Assembly (NCBI RefSeq): GCF_022919095.1
Contig: NZ_CP095073.1
Coordinates: 4,030,001-4,094,000, forward strand
Origin: Halobacillus salinarum
Lineage (GTDB): Bacteria; Bacillota; Bacilli; Bacillales; Halobacillaceae
Length of the DNA stretch: 64,000 nt
Reading direction: 5' to 3'
A program made the translations under genes and the position numbers. Positions 61,389 through 64,000 of this stretch are shown one piece after another; positions within the stretch are counted from its first letter, which is position 1; each line of letters starts with the position of its first letter. The notes below the pieces were generated by a model. That model was not told where the DNA came from, did not search any database, and was given only the letters and a program-made list of their open reading frames with translations.

Positions 61389-61762
61389 ATGTTCTGACAG
61401 ACAGCTGCCATCAGCGCCTGTACCTTTACTTTTTCTTTTCCACGCAAACGTTAGCCCATGCCGTTCTTTTGAATCTGCGAAACTACTCTCCGCTTTCTCT
61501 TTTCTTATTCTATAAACCCATTTTCCCGAAATAAATAACCACTCTCCGGATCGGTCTTGCTCCCTTTCACTTCTTTGGTTTTCTGTCACAAGTTCTTCCA
61601 TCGTTACGATTTCCATTTCATTTTGTCGTGCTTTTCTTGATTGAAACAAATAAGATTTCTCTATCCTCTCTTCTTCTACAATAAAAAAATAATTCCATAC
61701 ATTATCGATCTTTTTGTTGTAACAAGTCACAAATAATGATACTATACTATTCAGTTAAATAG
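61389..61762. other. non-coding region before the PPDK regulatory operon
   Basis: An open minus-strand frame (61326-61730) lies here, but it starts without a clear ribosome site and runs through the 61334-61388 hairpin, so no gene is called. Otherwise AT-rich; promoter sequence for the PPDK genes near the right end. Confidence 0.5.
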
Positions 61763-61804
61763 TATGTCACATTAAGCGAATCAAAATTATTAGTATGTCA
61801 TATT
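61763..61804. promoter_or_regulatory. two CcpN-like boxes before the PPDK operon
   Basis: TATGTCATATT (61794-61804) fits the published CcpN consensus TRTGHYATAYW in all positions, and TATGTCACATT (61763-61773) in all but one; they are spaced 31 bp (three turns). In B. subtilis CcpN represses gluconeogenic genes (gapB, pckA) under glycolysis. Confidence 0.65.
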
Positions 61805-61830
61805 CATTCATACCTAAGGAGGGAGAACTT

Positions 61831-61896
61831 ATAGGAATATCAAAAAATTGCTTACTTCATTCGTCTTCTGCTGCCTCATTTATTACTTATAGATAG
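61831..61896 (+). other. possible 21-codon leader with AUA start
   Basis: AAGGAGGG (61816-61823) sits at ideal distance from ATA at 61831; the frame has 21 codons to TAG at 61894-61896, which abuts the ribosome site (GGGAG) of the next gene. Either a leader with a non-standard or mutated start, or a coincidence. Confidence 0.35.
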
Positions 61897-61907
61897 GGAG
61901 ATTGATT

Positions 61908-62726
61908 GTGACTAAACAAGAAACGGTGTACGTCGTGTCAGATTCAGTCGGGGAAACAGCTGAGTTAATGGTAAAAGCTGTGGCATGTCAATTTTTTGGC
62001 CAGGATGTAGTGATTAAGCATTTTTCTTATGTGGATGATAAACAGGATATTAATAATGTCATTACAGCGTCTAAATACAGTCATTCCATTATTGCTTATA
62101 CCCTCGTCCTGCAGGATTTGAAGCAGTATCTTGATCATCAGGCAGAAGAAGAAGGAGTGATTGCTGTTGATTTAATGTATCCTCTGATGGATGCATTTAC
62201 TCAAAAATTTCATATGGAACCCAATCGTCAACCAGGCAAAATGAGAACGTTAGATGAGAACTACTTCAAAAGAGTGGAGGCGATCGAGTTTGCCGTGAAG
62301 TATGATGACGGACAGGACGTACGAGGGCTGAAACAAGCAGACATTGTACTTATTGGAGTATCAAGAACATCAAAGACCCCTCTCTCTATGTATCTGGCGA
62401 ATAAAAAATTCAAGGTGGCCAACGTGCCTCTCATCCCAGAGGTCAAACCTCCTCAAGAACTTTTTTCGATCCCGAAAAACAAATGTGTCGGGTTGATCAT
62501 TTCACCTGAGAAATTAAATCAAATCCGCAAACAACGATTAAAAAATTTAGGATTTACCTCGCCTTCCAATTACGCTTCGCTCGATCGAATTCTTGAAGAA
62601 CTAACGTGTGCTGAAAACATAATGAAAAAAATCGGTTGTCCAATCATTGATGTCTCTAATAAGGCAATAGAAGAGACAGCTGATCTAATATTAGCCTTAT
62701 TTAATAAAAGGGGGAGCTTTGCATAA
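61908..62726 (+). CDS. pyruvate, phosphate dikinase regulatory protein (PSRP, DUF299)
   Basis: 272 residues from GTG 61908 (GGGAG, seven bases); an in-frame TTG at 61902 lies too near the site. VYVVSDSVGETAELMVKA at the start and the P-loop VLIGVSRTSKTPLSMYLA (about 145-162) are typical, followed by FKVANVPLIPEV and KCVGLIISPEKLNQIR. The bifunctional enzyme phosphorylates (with ADP) and dephosphorylates the PPDK phospho-site Thr. It overlaps the PPDK ATG by one base. CcpN-like boxes upstream point to glucose repression. In B. subtilis a protein of this family follows ccpN; the ccpN gene is not here. Confidence 0.93.
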   Translation: MTKQETVYVVSDSVGETAELMVKAVACQFFGQDVVIKHFSYVDDKQDINNVITASKYSHSIIAYTLVLQDLKQYLDHQAEEEGVIAVDLMYPLMDAFTQKFHMEPNRQPGKMRTLDENYFKRVEAIEFAVKYDDGQDVRGLKQADIVLIGVSRTSKTPLSMYLANKKFKVANVPLIPEVKPPQELFSIPKNKCVGLIISPEKLNQIRKQRLKNLGFTSPSNYASLDRILEELTCAENIMKKIGCPIIDVSNKAIEETADLILALFNKRGSFA

Positions 62727-64000
62727 TGGATAAGAAATTTGTGTTCATGTTTGATCAAGCTGGAAGCAGCGAAAAGGAACTTCTAGGTGGTAAAGGGGCA
62801 AATTTAGCTGAAATGACCCGTATTGGCTTACCGGTTCCTTATGGTTTTACAATTTCTACTGCGGCATGTAACGCTTACTTCGAGGCAGGACAGGTCATTT
62901 CGTCCCAAGTAGAAATGCAGGTGATCGAAGCCCTCCAAACACTCGAAGCAAAAACCGGAAAACGATTAGGGGATCCAACAAACCCGCTTCTTGTTTCTGT
63001 TCGGTCAGGCGCCGTACATTCTATGCCTGGAATGATGGACACTGTTTTGAACCTCGGAATGAATGATGAAACGGTAGAAGGAATGGCTGAACTTACAAAC
63101 AATTCTCGATTTGCCTATGATTCCTACCGCAGATTTATTCAAATGTTTAGTAATGTTGTGCTTGGTTTAGATAACTATTACTTCGAACGGCACTTAGAAG
63201 ATACCCGCGAAGAAAAAGGTTACCATTCCGATACAGAACTAACAGCTGAAGATTGGAAGCAAGTGATCAAAGAATTCAAAACCATTGTACTCACCTATAC
63301 AAAAAAAAGCTTTCCAGAGGATCCAAGGGAACAATTATTCCTTACGATCAATGCGGTGTTTGACTCTTGGAATAACCAACGAGCTGTTTTGTACCGACGT
63401 CTTCACCATATCCCCGGTCATCTCGGTACAGCAGTAAATATTCAAAGCATGGTATTTGGAAATATGGGTGAAGATTCTGGTACGGGAGTAGCTTTCACGC
63501 GCAACCCATCCACCGGGGAGTCTGAACTTTATGGCGAATACTTGATTAATGCGCAAGGGGAAGACGTAGTTGCAGGAATTCGAACACCTCAGCCCATTGC
63601 CTCGCTGGAACAAGATATGCCGGATGTTTATCAGCAGCTGCTTGAAACCTGTCAGCTGTTAGAGAATCATTACCAGGATATGCAGGACATTGAATTTACC
63701 GTAGAAAGCGGAAAGTTATTTATCCTCCAAACTCGGACAGGTAAACGGACTGCCCAGGCAGCTATCCGAATCGCCGTGGAAATGGTAAGGGAAAACATTA
63801 TGGATAAAAGGCATGCTCTCTTACGCGTCGATCCTGATCAACTCGACCAGCTGCTTCATCACCGCATCGACCCTGAACACAACTTGACAAAGTTAGCCGC
63901 CGGATTGCCCGCCTCCCCGGGAGCAGCCACAGGCCAAGTCGTATTTGATGCGGATGAAGCCGAAGTATTATCCAAAGACGGGAAAAAAGTAATCCTCGTC
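62726..64000 (+). CDS. ppdK: pyruvate, phosphate dikinase (3' end outside window)
   Basis: ATG 62726 overlaps the PSRP stop (TAATG); AAAGGGGGAG is its ribosome site. The window shows 425 codons without a stop: the nucleotide-binding N-terminal part (LLGGKGANLAEM, SVRSGAVHSMPGMMDT, NNQRAVLYRR, GTAVNIQSMVFGN, GTGVAFTRNPSTGE and LQTRTGKRTAQAAI) followed by the start of the phospho-His swivel domain (GLPASPGAATG). Converts pyruvate, ATP and Pi to PEP, AMP and PPi (reversible). With its dedicated regulator and CcpN-like boxes it probably serves gluconeogenesis. The catalytic His and PEP domain lie outside the window. Confidence 0.95.
   Translation, partial: MDKKFVFMFDQAGSSEKELLGGKGANLAEMTRIGLPVPYGFTISTAACNAYFEAGQVISSQVEMQVIEALQTLEAKTGKRLGDPTNPLLVSVRSGAVHSMPGMMDTVLNLGMNDETVEGMAELTNNSRFAYDSYRRFIQMFSNVVLGLDNYYFERHLEDTREEKGYHSDTELTAEDWKQVIKEFKTIVLTYTKKSFPEDPREQLFLTINAVFDSWNNQRAVLYRRLHHIPGHLGTAVNIQSMVFGNMGEDSGTGVAFTRNPSTGESELYGEYLINAQGEDVVAGIRTPQPIASLEQDMPDVYQQLLETCQLLENHYQDMQDIEFTVESGKLFILQTRTGKRTAQAAIRIAVEMVRENIMDKRHALLRVDPDQLDQLLHHRIDPEHNLTKLAAGLPASPGAATGQVVFDADEAEVLSKDGKKVILV

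Noticed and set aside
61037-61730. Two minus-strand frames in the gap before the PPDK genes
   Set aside because: They run through terminator hairpins and the GC-rich element, lack ribosome sites and show no family features.

Overview
The window reads as chromosome of a spore-forming, probably salt-adapted member of the Bacillaceae, most like Halobacillus or a close relative (inference). The basis is strong AGGAGG-type ribosome binding sites with many TTG and GTG starts, a TasA/SipW matrix operon, a GerP-type spore germination protein, Fur, CcpA and CcpN-like operators, two BCCT-family transporters and a full set of low-GC Gram-positive household genes. No rRNA, tRNA, CRISPR array, prophage or insertion sequence was recognised. 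Genes are dense, mostly in short operons closed by clear rho-independent terminators.

Layout. 1-6 kb: the 3' part of an FAD-linked oxidase, a BCCT transporter, an azoreductase, two very small genes and a Fur-box-preceded YcgT/YumC-like flavin reductase. 6-11 kb: a compact minus-strand operon (beta-propeller lipoprotein, response regulator, histidine kinase, Sco1-like lipoprotein) facing a PepSY membrane protein. 11-16 kb: a Rok-like protein, a VanW protein, and divergent paralogues of PRPP synthetase and phosphofructokinase that both carry changes in key residues. 16-21 kb: biofilm matrix genes (TapA-position protein, SipW, TasA), a thermolysin-type protease and an orphan LuxR-type response regulator. 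21-27 kb: a very large secreted GH92 mannosidase and a ROK repressor. 27-33 kb: an ABC-2 exporter, a J-domain/membrane protein, topoisomerase III and a prolyl-4-hydroxylase-like enzyme. 33-39 kb: one giant cell-wall protein joining a phosphodiester glycosidase, a metallophosphoesterase and CWB2 anchors.

39-50 kb is the most unusual part. A minus-strand operon encodes a zinc alcohol dehydrogenase, a BCCT transporter, a protein with clear resemblance to formaldehyde-activating enzyme (Fae), and an aldehyde dehydrogenase, controlled by a divergent IclR regulator. Twin GTTC-N7-GAAC operators lie just downstream of the operon promoter, a cre-like site follows, and the regulator mRNA appears to be leaderless. 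A second aldehyde dehydrogenase of the same subfamily sits about 7 kb away with an iron alcohol dehydrogenase. I read the operon as catabolism of a small quaternary-amine-like or one-carbon-releasing substrate; this is the best candidate for an undescribed system here.

50-58 kb holds a TetR/MFS efflux pair and an operon for uptake and hydrolysis of an N-acyl or N-carbamoyl compound (frameshifted M20 deacylase, tiny membrane protein, SSS symporter, M20 amidohydrolase, AAA+ regulator without GAFTGA). 58-64 kb holds a GerP protein, an aldo/keto reductase, a polytopic membrane protein, a GC-rich hairpin element, and the PPDK regulatory protein followed by pyruvate, phosphate dikinase, which runs off the right edge.
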